Shown: positions 1-9,142 of the stretch, in pieces
Layout of the letters: each line of letters starts with the position of its first letter
How positions within the stretch are numbered: position 1 is the first letter of the stretch
Assembly (NCBI GenBank): GCA_022539475.1
Contig: VCMS01000218.1
Coordinates: 107,667 to 171,666 of the forward strand
DNA: 64,000 nucleotides
Direction: 5' to 3'
Source: Gracilaria domingensis
Lineage: Eukaryota; Rhodophyta; Florideophyceae; Gracilariales; Gracilariaceae
The notes under the pieces: model-generated
What the model was told of the DNA's origin: nothing
The model's input: the letters and a program-made list of their open reading frames with translations, nothing else
Database searches by the model: none
Translations under genes and position numbers: made by a program

Positions 1-702
1 GACACTTCCGTATACTTCACCTTGCAATCACCGTGCTTCTCACACACTTGCTTGTAGCTGTTCAGCGCGCATACACCGTTCACGTCGCACACGCGAAGCA
101 AATGACCCTCTGTTCCGCATGGAAGCCCGTTCATGCACAGTGTCTTAGCCATTGTACCCTCTCGCAATATACCGTCACTGAAGCCATTGGTGTTGAGCCA
201 TTCTGTCTCCACGCAAGGCGGCGCAGGCCCGGGAGGTGGTGCAGACGGTTGCTCAAGTTTGCACTTGTCCACGCCGCCTTGCAGAGCGCTCATTGCGCAC
301 GAGTTGCAGTACCCTCCATTACAAAAATTATCTGAGCACATAGAGTTATCAGAGCACAAGCATTTCCCGGCCTCCGATTCTGCCACCAAAATGTTTATGC
401 ATGTGTTTCCAAACTCTTCGGAAGATACGCATGCACAGGAAAGCGCACCTGTGAATCACATAAAGTTTTCATACACACAACATGAGTCAGAACTATTGCC
501 ACGTTACGCCCAAAAACTCTGTTAACAACGTACAATCTGAAATAGCGTTACAAGGAATGGTATTTAGCTTGGAAAGCCTCGAAGAACTATTTACAGAGCT
601 CATCAGCTTATTGAAGGCCGACGGCTCATTCTCCGCAAACGCACACGGAACAAAAAGTGCGACGACGAACACGGCGACAATAACCTTAAAAGAAGAGAAC
701 AT
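1..702 (-). CDS. Secreted cysteine-rich protein, spliced, C-terminus beyond window
   Basis: The minus-strand ATG at 702 opens a classic signal peptide: a short polar start, about 15 hydrophobic residues (VIVAVFVVALFVP) and a CAFA/EN cleavage-like site. Exon 1 runs 702-534. A GTACGT donor and a TTCACAG acceptor define an 85-nt intron (533-449). Splicing moves the frame into a long open Cys-rich exon (448 to the window edge) with pairs such as CLCSDNSMC, CNGGYC and CNSC, then a second Cys-rich stretch with CMNGLPC and CDVNGVC. Without splicing the ORF stops eleven codons after the splice site. The protein is probably extracellular and disulfide-bonded. I do not recognise a named family; the spacing recalls EGF-like or disintegrin-type modules. 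The C-terminus lies outside the window. Confidence 0.65.
449..533 (-). other. Spliceosomal intron, 85 nt
   Basis: On the minus strand the segment begins GTACGT and ends TTCACAG. Its length is 1 modulo 3 and it is phase 1. Removing it joins the signal-peptide exon to the Cys-rich exon, creating a Cys codon across the junction. It contains in-frame stops, so unspliced reading fails. Confidence 0.6.
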
Positions 703-1659
703 TATGGATTAACCTCGTCGAGTATGTTCCTGCCGTTCAACACTTCTGTCAAAAGTGCCTGATTTTTGACACTGTAGCTTGTTGGGTCTGGCGCGCGCGT
801 ATCGAATACGGAGTATGCTCTTTATAGCGAACTAGAACACGATCATTGACAACCAGCGCAGAATATTGCACCACTGAAGACCGTGTATTCGAGTTTGTTT
901 ACGTTTATTTCCATGTCCGCAACTGTGCGTGACTGTGGCAGGACAAAGATTTGAAAGATGCGGAATCGCTTTATATCTACCTGCCGATATACATTGCCTT
1001 GCATAAGCCGAACCAGATAAGGGCATACGCAGGCGTGGGAATGAGTGGTGCTCCAAACTATCATGACGAATTGTACATCAGTGCGTTTTCTGTTTTGCAG
1101 ATGTTGTACAGTTTTGAAGCTGGCCATAACGGCCCAACTCACTCATCACCAAAAGTGAGTACAACAGACGCCAGAAGTGGTCGGAAGCCGTTTTTTTTTC
1201 CAATTGCAAGACTGTGTAAACCGAAAAAAAAGCATCGATACCTTTGTACCGACAATATCAAGAGGGCTCCGGACGTCTGAATCATAGAGTGTCAGCAGGA
1301 AGTATACTGAGAAGGTCGTTATTGATGTGGCAAATTGTTGTGCACTAGTCGAGCTGTGAAGTATTGCGCCCTCTGATGCAATAACCAATACATCTTGTCA
1401 GTGTTGCTTGCAGAGGCTCGCGCAGTATTTCTGTTCAGAGAAACATAAGAACTAGGTACAAAAGAATGTTCGTAAGCCATTTAAGTCGTAATCTTGCTCA
1501 CAAAGTATCCAAGTCTTAAGAACATTTTTGAATTCATGGTGCTAGCTACCTTCGTAGGTTTGAAAATGTATTTCGAAGCTGATCAACGACGAAATCCTTG
1601 TGAGATTCACCCATGTATAATATTGCTCTGCTTCCGAGGTTATACACAGCCTGTGTGAG

Positions 1660-1698
1660 AATTCTTTAGTACTGTGCTGAGCACAGTATTAAAGAATT
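1660..1698. repeat. Inverted repeat, 19-base arms
   Basis: Arms AATTCTTTAGTACTGTGCT and AGCACAGTATTAAAGAATT pair with one mismatch (G opposite T in the stem). No T-run or neighbouring gene end makes it an obvious terminator. It could be a MITE relic. Confidence 0.55.
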
Positions 1699-2551
1699 TT
1701 CATTTGATTGCTCGCAAAATTCGCTTGTAGCTTCTCGAACGAAATGACTCAACGCGAGGCAGCCGTTGTTTACACAATTCTGATTACCTGAAAACATTCA
1801 AAAATCAATGGCTACCGAACAGGCTGCGTGGGCGATTTGGGACAGATCGCTGGCATGTGATTCGATGTTTCCAATAGGTGGAATCCGGAGTTCAAATTCA
1901 ACATTGAATCTTCTTCTGGGTTCCAGGTGAAGGTTGGCCCTCGTAGGCAAACTGTTTACAGAAGAAGGTGACTCTTTACCTCTGGATCCCACATGAAGGT
2001 GAAAATGTCCACTCTCAGAAAATGATCACTACCCGAACAATCTGCTTGGGTTTCTGAGCTGATGATTGCCTACCGCCACCTTCATTGAGCAACAAAGGGC
2101 TGCTCCGGGGTGCGTGGTGGTAGCGACATGATGCCGCCCCATCTCCAATATCATGATGGCGATGGATCGGTTTGACATTCCGCTCCCGCACCGCGACATC
2201 ACCGCGCCCATTACGCACTAGCTACAGCTCCGAAACGATTTAATGGCGCGCGTGCTACACGAGTTGGTGGAGACGTCTGGAATGTTGCTACTATTTGCAG
2301 AAAGATGTACGCCCTGGTGGGGAAGATATTGGACGAGATGTGTGCAATAATGTCAAAATGGGTTGGTTCGAACCATAGGCGAGTTGCCGCGGTAGTCCTG
2401 GTGCGTTGCTGGAGTCCAAGAAGGACAAGCAAACGCGATTGTTGTGCACAGAAGAAAGACTAGTAGTCAAAGAGTAGAGTTGTAAAACGATGATTGATAG
2501 ATGTCTTTACTGAGAACTGTTGAGTATCATACCTTATGTATAGGTTTCCAC

Positions 2552-2667
2552 AATCTTCGACGCTTGTCTGTGGACTATGATTGAGGTAGCGTGGGGGTCG
2601 GCTTGTCCCAATGGACAAGTCACAATTTATTGTATCTTCGACGCTTGTCTGTGGACTATGATTGAGG
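2552..2667. repeat. Short direct repeat pair
   Basis: The motif ATCTTCGACGCTTGTCTGTG and the bases that follow it occur at 2552-2586 and again at 2633-2667, almost identical over about 34 bp. They lie just upstream of the degenerate F-box copy. Function is unknown. Confidence 0.6.
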
Positions 2668-2793
2668 GAGCTAAGTTTCTTGAAGCTGTCGACTAATTAC
2701 AGCATCTATTGACACTCAAATGTGTTCCACATTGGGCCAAGCATAGTAGTGACATCCGCGTAATGCTCATGCCAGAAACTGCAATCATTAACT

Positions 2794-4088
2794 GTGTATA
2801 ATTCTGCGCCAAACTGCTCAACTGGCCCGCAGATCGCTCATGATGATTCACAAATAACGCATTTGACGTTGGGAGAGAATGTGCTGGACGATGTGGTGAC
2901 GACGATTCCCGACGACGTGATGCAAAGCTTATTGCTGACGCTGCGTGGCGACAAAGAAAGACTCAACACGTTGCGTGTCCTGCGACTGAGCGAAATGAAG
3001 CGCGACGGGTTGCAAGCGCGGTTGGAGCTGTTCGGGGTTTGCTCAGGGTTAGAGGAACTACGGATTGTGGACGTTGAAGGCGGGGCCGAGGGAAGCGGTA
3101 AATCATGTGCACACGCTGACTATCGTGCGACCGCACACCTACACTTTGAAGAAGTTGCATGAGACGGGATGTTCGCCGAAAACTCTGCGTCTGATAAGGG
3201 TGGAGGGGGATACGCTAAGGATGTTTTACAGCATATGGACGCCGCTGACGCGCTCTAGCACGAGCTTGATCGTGACATCGAATATACTTGGGGGAGAATA
3301 TCCTCCAACAGTCATTAGATTGCAACGCCGGAGGTGTTTGCTGGTACGGTACTCCGTCCAGGAACATGGAGGGGCCCCCGGTAACGTTCTATATGAACTC
3401 CTGGCTTGTCTCCTACGAGAAAAATGAGCCCTGGCCCCGCTCGGTACGGCAACGTCGTTTCGCACAGCGGCCCGAAAGGATAGCGCTGCACAGCGCGGTG
3501 ACGGTGCAAGCTTTTTTGCGGGATGGCGGTGAAAGGATGAGATTCTTCTTAAGCGACGGTCTAAGCGCGCCGGAGGACCACGTTGACACGCTTGGCGTGA
3601 CATTGCCACCGATGTGCAGTGAGGATAGATAACGCCATGCATGATGGCGGCCGCGAGCCTAGTAGAGCGGCGCGAGGGTTGCGGCGCTCTTGGCAACGCA
3701 AGTACACGTGTAAAGCGAGTTCACATGCCGGCAACGTGCACACGCGTCTTTGCGGCTCTCAAGGACGTGGTGCTTCCGAGGCAGGTGCGAACTGTACCTT
3801 TGTACCGACGGTAGGCGGCGTGGACTCCGCCGACACAGGCAGTTACCCAAGGGTACTTGCGCAGTTTACCGGCCACGTTGGCGAGTTTGTCGAAGAACAA
3901 CGCTGAGGGTGGCTTTGCAGTTGGTGTGGGTGGCGACCCTGGAGCTGGTCGATCAGGACGTTGAGGATGACGTTGAGCGCAAGGTGCTGCTGAAGCGCGC
4001 GGAGGCGGCATGTCGGGACGCGGAGGCGAAGGGGCTGTGCGCCATTGGAGTTCGCAGCGCGATTGAGCGTTGGCTTCGCGAGAAGTGA
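2794..4088 (+). pseudogene. Degenerate F-box family copy
   Basis: This region resembles the intact gene at 4286-5770 but is spread over three frames. The 2794-3162 ORF matches the stretch after the F-box: PDDVMQSLLLTLR against PDDVTQGALFALR, then a shared LRVLRL/LRVVRL and a DVEGG/DAEGG. The 3750-4088 ORF ends with the family C-terminus, VLLKRAEAACRDAEAKGLCA against VLLKRGDTACRRAETKGLCA, and then IERWLREK. The F-box itself is missing and the middle is frameshifted. It is best read as the decayed member of a tandem pair, 5' to the working copy on the same strand. Confidence 0.7.
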
Positions 4089-4285
4089 CACGCCATGCGT
4101 ATGGCCAGCGATCGTGTGCTGTCCTCGGATGTCGTTCGCGCCGTGCAACATGCGAATTGTCGCGCCTTCAAGAGCGTCAAGAGCTTCAAGCGCGAAAAGT
4201 TCCATGACACGACAAAGCGAAACCCCAAAATACTTCACGCAGATTGAGACGTACTGGCTAAAGACCTGTCGCTCAATTACTCACA

Positions 4286-5770
4286 ATGATATCGAAACTT
4301 TCTGGAAGCACACGTAACGTAGGACTTTCACGACTCCCCGAAGACCTCCTGCTGCGCATTCTACGCGCGCTGGTGAGGGAAGACGGCACGTACAACAGCG
4401 ACAATCTACGCGACATGTGGAACGTGGCGACGACATGTCGAACACTGTACGCCATGACTTTGAAGATAATGCGCACCTTTTGCATGACGCGCTTGGAGAT
4501 GGTTGAAGGCATAACGCGCAATGCAGTGGTGGCTATGCCCGATGATGTCACACAGGGCGCTCTGTTCGCGCTGCGCATCAGCTACCAGCACTCGTTCTGT
4601 CGAGCACTCCGCGTTGTGCGACTTGGCGCCATGGAACGCCACCAACTGCAGACGGTTTTCAAACGGCTGCACCGGTGCTCTAAATGGTTGGAGATTGGCT
4701 TCGTGGATGCCGAAGGAGGAGTGAAATTGCCCAACGAATTGAAACGTCGTATCTCCAGACTATCGATCACGTCGCCGCGGTGGTACACGATAAGGGCGCT
4801 GCGTGAGGCGTTCTATGGGCCGAAGATACTGCAAATGTGTTGTGTGGACGACGACGCAGTGTTTGAGTTGGCCAACGCATGGGAGACGTTGACACGCATT
4901 GCCGGGATAATTGACGTGACATGGACATGCGGCTTGACGCCTGGGCACAAGTATGATGGTATGTTTCACCTCCCAGTCAGCAGCGCGCAGCTTACGAGTA
5001 TGGAGATTGATTCGAGACGCCGCACCGTGCCGTTGGGCCCGCAATACGCGTCGAGCTTTCGCTCAAGGAACTACTGGGACCCTATAAATGTAGTTGGCTG
5101 GAAGGCGGTGCGGATGAAACATTGGCTACGAGGTCGAAGGTGTAGAAGTTCGTACTTGATACAAAAGTTTGAGCTGGAGCTAGATATGCTGGAGGAGGAA
5201 GGAATGCTGACGGTGGTGGTGGAGTCTCTGACGCAAGCGAAGGAACTGTTGTTGGATGACGGCGCGCTGATGAAGGAATTTGCGCAAGAGGTGGTGGTGG
5301 GAGGCGACAGGCCTATTGACAGGCTGCAGGTCCTCGTGCCGTCGGTTTGTGATAGCGAGCGGTTAACGGCGATTACCGCGGCATGGCTTGCAGTAGAGGT
5401 GGCCGCAGCAAGCGACGTACGAGAGCTGGTAGTGAGCTCATTAGTGTTCAACGAGCTTGCGGATGTCCCTTTACCCGCGACTGTGAGAAGCGTGGGCGTA
5501 GTGGACCACTTCACGACCAGCACGTTCTTGCACGCGCTGCCAGCCTCCCTGGAGAGAATGGCAACCGATGCGGCGGCATCGAAAGTGCGCCGGTCGGTTT
5601 GGATGCAGTCGATGCGGCTTTGCGATGGCGGTGATGCAATCGGAATGGAGGTTTTGCTGAAGCGCGGGGACACGGCGTGTCGACGTGCAGAGACGAAGGG
5701 ACTGTGTGCGACGGGCGTGCGCGGTGTCATCGAGCAATGGTTGCTCAAGAGAACGCATGAGGACGTCTGA
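4286..5770 (+). CDS. F-box domain protein, 494 aa
   Basis: The ATG at 4286 gives an F-box near the N-terminus (residues ~14-60): LSRLPEDLLLRILRAL, then a loop, then the conserved RDMWNVATTCRTLY. F-box proteins normally dock target-binding domains onto Skp1-Cullin1 ubiquitin ligases. The rest (~60-490) is Leu-rich and helical with short repeated phrases such as LRVVRLGAM and LTRIAGIIDV. It may be a degenerate leucine-rich-repeat-like substrate domain, though I see no clean LRR consensus. The C-terminus is a basic amphipathic block shared with the pseudogene upstream. The reading frame is uninterrupted and no intron is needed. Naming the F-box is safe; substrate and pathway are unknown. Confidence 0.75.
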   Translation: MISKLSGSTRNVGLSRLPEDLLLRILRALVREDGTYNSDNLRDMWNVATTCRTLYAMTLKIMRTFCMTRLEMVEGITRNAVVAMPDDVTQGALFALRISYQHSFCRALRVVRLGAMERHQLQTVFKRLHRCSKWLEIGFVDAEGGVKLPNELKRRISRLSITSPRWYTIRALREAFYGPKILQMCCVDDDAVFELANAWETLTRIAGIIDVTWTCGLTPGHKYDGMFHLPVSSAQLTSMEIDSRRRTVPLGPQYASSFRSRNYWDPINVVGWKAVRMKHWLRGRRCRSSYLIQKFELELDMLEEEGMLTVVVESLTQAKELLLDDGALMKEFAQEVVVGGDRPIDRLQVLVPSVCDSERLTAITAAWLAVEVAAASDVRELVVSSLVFNELADVPLPATVRSVGVVDHFTTSTFLHALPASLERMATDAAASKVRRSVWMQSMRLCDGGDAIGMEVLLKRGDTACRRAETKGLCATGVRGVIEQWLLKRTHEDV

Positions 5771-6147
5771 GATTAGTATCGGAAGCTCAAACGCAATCAC
5801 AGCATTCTAGTTATTTATTAACATGAAGAAGAGGGAGAATGTCTTTGGCTCTACCCTCCAGATCTTGGGTCACGAAATGAACTCCGAACCATAGCTTCTG
5901 ATGGGCACCACTTGAAGGGCGCTTTTAGAGGCTTTCGGCATGCTTCGTGAGTTGAATCTTGGAACAGCAGCCACACTTTGTAGAGTCTAGGCTGCGGCCG
6001 TTGCTGCCGATGTTGCATTACTAAATGCCTGTGCAGCATCGAATCATGAAGATGTAGAAGATGTACATGCTGTTGCGGCAGCAATTGTTGCTGCTAAAGT
6101 TATGCCTGTTGCTTATTCTACAGTTGCAGACAACAACGGGCGTGAGC
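5771..6147. other. Intergenic, no gene seen
   Basis: A 377-bp gap between the convergent ends of the F-box gene (+) and the KIX gene (-). A short minus-strand His/Gln-rich ORF here has no family resemblance and is probably chance. Confidence 0.5.
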
Positions 6148-6822
6148 TTATAGGGCTGGCAAGTTCAGCCTAATCGGCATGTGTTCCTCACTCTGAACAC
6201 GCATTACGTCCGGGGGGCACGGGTGAAAAGTCCTGCGCAGCGCGGCGGTGGCAACTGTGACGGCGGATGCGGCTTCAGCTGCGGCTTCCGCTGCGGTTTT
6301 GGCGGCGGCTGCGGCTTCCGCGGCGGCTTCCGCTGCGGCTTCCGCTGCATCTTCCGCGGCGGCTTCCGCTGCGGTTCTGGCAGCGACTGCGGCTTTGGCC
6401 GCGGCTTTGGCCGCGGCCTCCGCTGCGACTTCCGCAGCGACAGCGCCTTCTTGAGCGCGGCCCGTTTGCTCTTGAGCGCGTTTGGGCTTCTCGATGCGGG
6501 TGAGAATCATGGCTATCTTCTCGAGGTAGTCCTGCCGAGAGAAGGCGTCGCGAAAAACGCCGTCTTCGAAGCGGCGCGCTTGAACCATGAGACTTTCATC
6601 GAAATCGGGTTGACAAGCTTCTGCATGGGGTGGAGACAAACGGTTAGTATGAGTGGAACGAGAAGGGGGCTTGTAGGAGGTAGCCATTCTATCTCCACGC
6701 GACTTTGAACGCAAGGGCTGAGACTGAGACGTACCGGTTAGCTTCTCTAGAACATGTTGACGGACCTTGATACGGTCCGCCTTTGTCAGCTCGAATTTCC
6801 ATGTTGCCTGTGGTGGTTCCAT
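6148..6822 (-). CDS. KIX-domain protein with alanine-rich tail (Med15/CBP-type KIX), spliced
   Basis: The ATG at 6822 starts MEPPQATWKFELTKADR, the first helix of a KIX domain (Trp, then R..V..H.LEKL). A 114-nt intron (6734-6621) splits the domain. Spliced, the chain runs straight into FDESLMVQARRFEDGVFRDA and then SRQDYLEKIAMILTRIEK, matching KIX helices 2 and 3, including the small acidic FE and A.SR..Y motifs. KIX domains bind activation domains in Mediator tail subunit 15 and CBP/p300. After residue ~110 of the unspliced ORF comes a long run of Ala with interspersed Glu and Lys (AAEAAAKAA type), probably a single long helix, then a short Pro-containing tail. Spliced length is about 186 aa, much smaller than Med15, so it may be a free-standing KIX adaptor. 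Confidence 0.65.
   Translation of the reverse strand: MEPPQATWKFELTKADRIKVRQHVLEKLTGTSQSQPLRSKSRGDRMATSYKPPSRSTHTNRLSPPHAEACQPDFDESLMVQARRFEDGVFRDAFSRQDYLEKIAMILTRIEKPKRAQEQTGRAQEGAVAAEVAAEAAAKAAAKAAVAARTAAEAAAEDAAEAAAEAAAEAAAAAKTAAEAAAEAASAVTVATAALRRTFHPCPPDVMRVQSEEHMPIRLNLPAL
6621..6734 (-). other. Spliceosomal intron, 114 nt, in-frame
   Basis: On the minus strand it starts GTACGT, carries a textbook ATACTAACC branch site and ends CCCCATGCAG. It is a multiple of three with no stop, so an ORF caller reads through it. Removing it makes the KIX domain contiguous. Confidence 0.7.
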
Positions 6823-7517
6823 GGTAGTACGAAAGATGAATAGAAGCGCGACGCAATAAAACTGTGAAGGAACGAAGAAGCTCGCGGAGAGTTGCAGAAG
6901 AGAAGGAGGTCAACGAGAAGACTCAAGACACGAATGAGAAGAGAAACTGCGCGGGCTGCTACTCTTTGTACCTGTTAGCGTGCAATGACCAGTCTTATCA
7001 TGATGATGATGATCAGAGAACATTGGATCATCCGTGGTCCCCAATGACATTGTAGGCCACGTGACACCATATTCTCCTGAGGAACGATGAGCTCGTCTGA
7101 CAGATCGCCTTGCATTGTCGCGGCGACGGAGCTTGCGTAATTTTGCATGGGCAGGTGACTCTTCCCGCCAGCTGTGGAGGTCTTGGATCGAAGTGTTTGC
7201 ATCACCGCGCGTGTCAGTAGGAGGGCAGAGGGAAAATATGTGCCCAGTGATGAGCATGTCCTTGCGGGCACTTGCCCGACGACATTCCGCCGGACGCAAT
7301 AATGTTTTCGCGCCGAGGACGCGAGTCGCTACGCGAAGTGCGGCTGCGTTGCGCTATACACATGCGGCTTGAGGCTGCTTTGAAGCTACCGCGGCTGTTT
7401 TTTGCGCTCAGGCCCATCTTTCTAGTGCAATAACCAGATATTGGGCATGGACTTGTATCTAGAATATTGCCTGTGGTCCTGCCCGACGAAGCCTAGAAAG
7501 GGACCCGATAGAACACT
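6823..7517. other. Intergenic, no secure gene
   Basis: A His-rich minus ORF (6910-7299, including HHHH from ATGATGATGATG) and other short ORFs overlap with no motif. The region probably holds the KIX gene's promoter. Confidence 0.4.
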
Positions 7518-7820
7518 GACTCGATGAAGGCTACTTTAAAGAGGATGCAGCAGATGGAGGGCGCGTCAGGCATGGACGAGATTGGGCTGAACGACCTCAA
7601 CTCGCTGTTCGAGACAATTCCGCGCGGGTAGCGCCATGAAAGCATTTTGCGGACCCGATGAAAGACCAACAGGCAACGCTAAGGAGTATAAGGGTACCAA
7701 AGGTAGCCCTCCTACCTCTCTCACAAACCTTACCAGTTTTTACGGACCAAACATTCAGGACATGGAACTTAAGACGTCATTCTCGCTCAGCTTTCCAGAG
7801 CCCTTCAAGACTTCAAAGGT
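7518..7820 (+). pseudogene. GET3/ArsA fragment, duplicated copy A
   Basis: From 7518 the plus strand matches 14288-14565 of the larger GET3-like gene: DSMKATLKRMQQMEGASGM, then LNSLFETIP, then a stop. After ~110 nt of diverged, possibly intronic, sequence comes VILAQLSRALQDF, matching the larger copy's IILAQVVKALEDF. Nothing N-terminal to it is present, so it carries no P-loop and cannot be a working ATPase. It marks the left edge of the duplicated block that continues into the NB-ARC/WD40 gene. Confidence 0.7.
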
Positions 7821-7829
7821 CAATCGTGA

Positions 7830-9142
7830 GCGTAACGGCAGGTTCTCTCTATGTGTTCCTGTAACCGTGCTACAAATAGATATAATCGCGTCATCATGGA
7901 CATATCGGCAGTTTTGAGTGGCATTGAGTGGTTTTCTGGTCTGCCATACTCCTAGAAGAATGATTGCGATATGTGAGCTCAAAAGAACCAGCGGCAGGCT
8001 GCAGGTTTGGTGTTGACAGAAACATGGTTGAATATCTTGATTCAAGGCCGTATGAAAGCTATGGCTTAAACAATCTATATCGGGAGCCCTTGGTGAAGCA
8101 GCGTAAACGCGAAGTGTTTTCAACTCAGTAATGAAGTGCAAAAGCTGGCCATAAAGAAGAGAGGCAGAGAGACGAAGACGTGAGCGTAGAGTCAAGCTAT
8201 AGCTTTTCTTTGTAGTGGGTTGGGGTGGCGTTTGGGGAGTTCGTGTAAAGGAAATCACCGTTGCTGGGAGAGCAGCAGAGAGCGAGGCTGTTTGCGCGTG
8301 TATTCATGGGCAGATAATCTACCCTGGGATTCATCGGTGATCTGATTTGCACACGAAGGAAGTAGTACTAAAAAAGTAACATTGAGAGTCACTCTCAGAA
8401 GTTCAAAATTCAGTTCTTCCCAAAACTGCTGTATCCGGGCAGCAGTAACAAGTCTAAACGAAGAGCTGCATAGCTGCAACATCTTTGTGTTGAACTCTAT
8501 AGCTATAGTGAAATGTCGGAATGGCTGGATGTCGTTTCCGTGCGCCCATATAATGCATTGCTTCAGTTTCAAGCTGCATCCAGTCTTGATGCACTGGGTA
8601 CCAGGGGTAGTTCTGTTTCAAACCCGAGAGATCATCGTATCATGATGATACGTCATACGTAGCTTGGAAACACTTTGTGCTGCGCGACTTGAGCAGATCT
8701 AAAGAAAAATTATACAATTGCTTCACATTTCCCACTGAACGCATGTGTTTCTCGTTGACGAATAGAAGAACACAAATTCCTCGATACCGCTGATTTCCGA
8801 ACCTGTGGGTCAGTTTGATAGTGCGTATCCTGCTGGACGCTAAATCGCTCATCACAAGAGTCTTGTCACATGCACTGAGAATGAAGCGAACGGGTACACT
8901 GAAGCCCTTTACATACATCAAAGTATGCTTTACAAAGCGAGCCGTTCCGACGTTATCCGTCTGTAGTACAGTCTGTACTACAGACTGCATATAACAACAC
9001 TCAGCATTCCTGGAAACGTTCTAGATTATTGTCATTTGATATATGTTCGCCACCTGCACGAATGCAGTTTCACACATACTTGTGAGTTGTTTGGTGACAT
9101 CTCCCAAATGAATTGCTTCTTTCAAAACAACAATTTGTTTTG
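7830..9142 (-). repeat. Segmental duplication, copy A flank, with ORF remnants
   Basis: This DNA lies 3' of the minus-strand WD40 gene and is repeated at 15210-15960 plus 20104-20740. Two minus-strand ORFs, 8640-8990 and 8255-8572, are conserved in copy B at the amino-acid level: ILSACDKTL, RYRG.C, LFVNE.HMR..NVKQLYN, and LNTK.LQLCSSSFRL. That suggests they were once coding, perhaps as further exons or a neighbouring gene. I recognise no family. As they stand they have no convincing starts. Confidence 0.5.

Larger units (their letters stand above)
713..2789. other. Intergenic, no secure gene
   Basis: Short ORFs on both strands lack recognisable motifs or sensible starts. Two structures stand out. 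One is a near-perfect hairpin at 1660-1698 with 19-base arms around a single central base. The other is a roughly 34-bp direct repeat (2552-2586 and 2633-2667) flanking a GCTTGTCCC/ATGGACAAG inverted repeat. Confidence 0.5.

Noticed and set aside
2360-2380. GGTTCGAACC resembling a tRNA T-arm
   Set aside because: No acceptor, anticodon or D arm could be folded around it.
5071-5748. 225-codon Ser/Thr-rich minus ORF
   Set aside because: Antisense of the intact F-box gene.
6181-6708. Gly/Cys/Arg-rich plus ORFs opposite the KIX gene
   Set aside because: Antisense of the Ala codon repeat; low complexity only.
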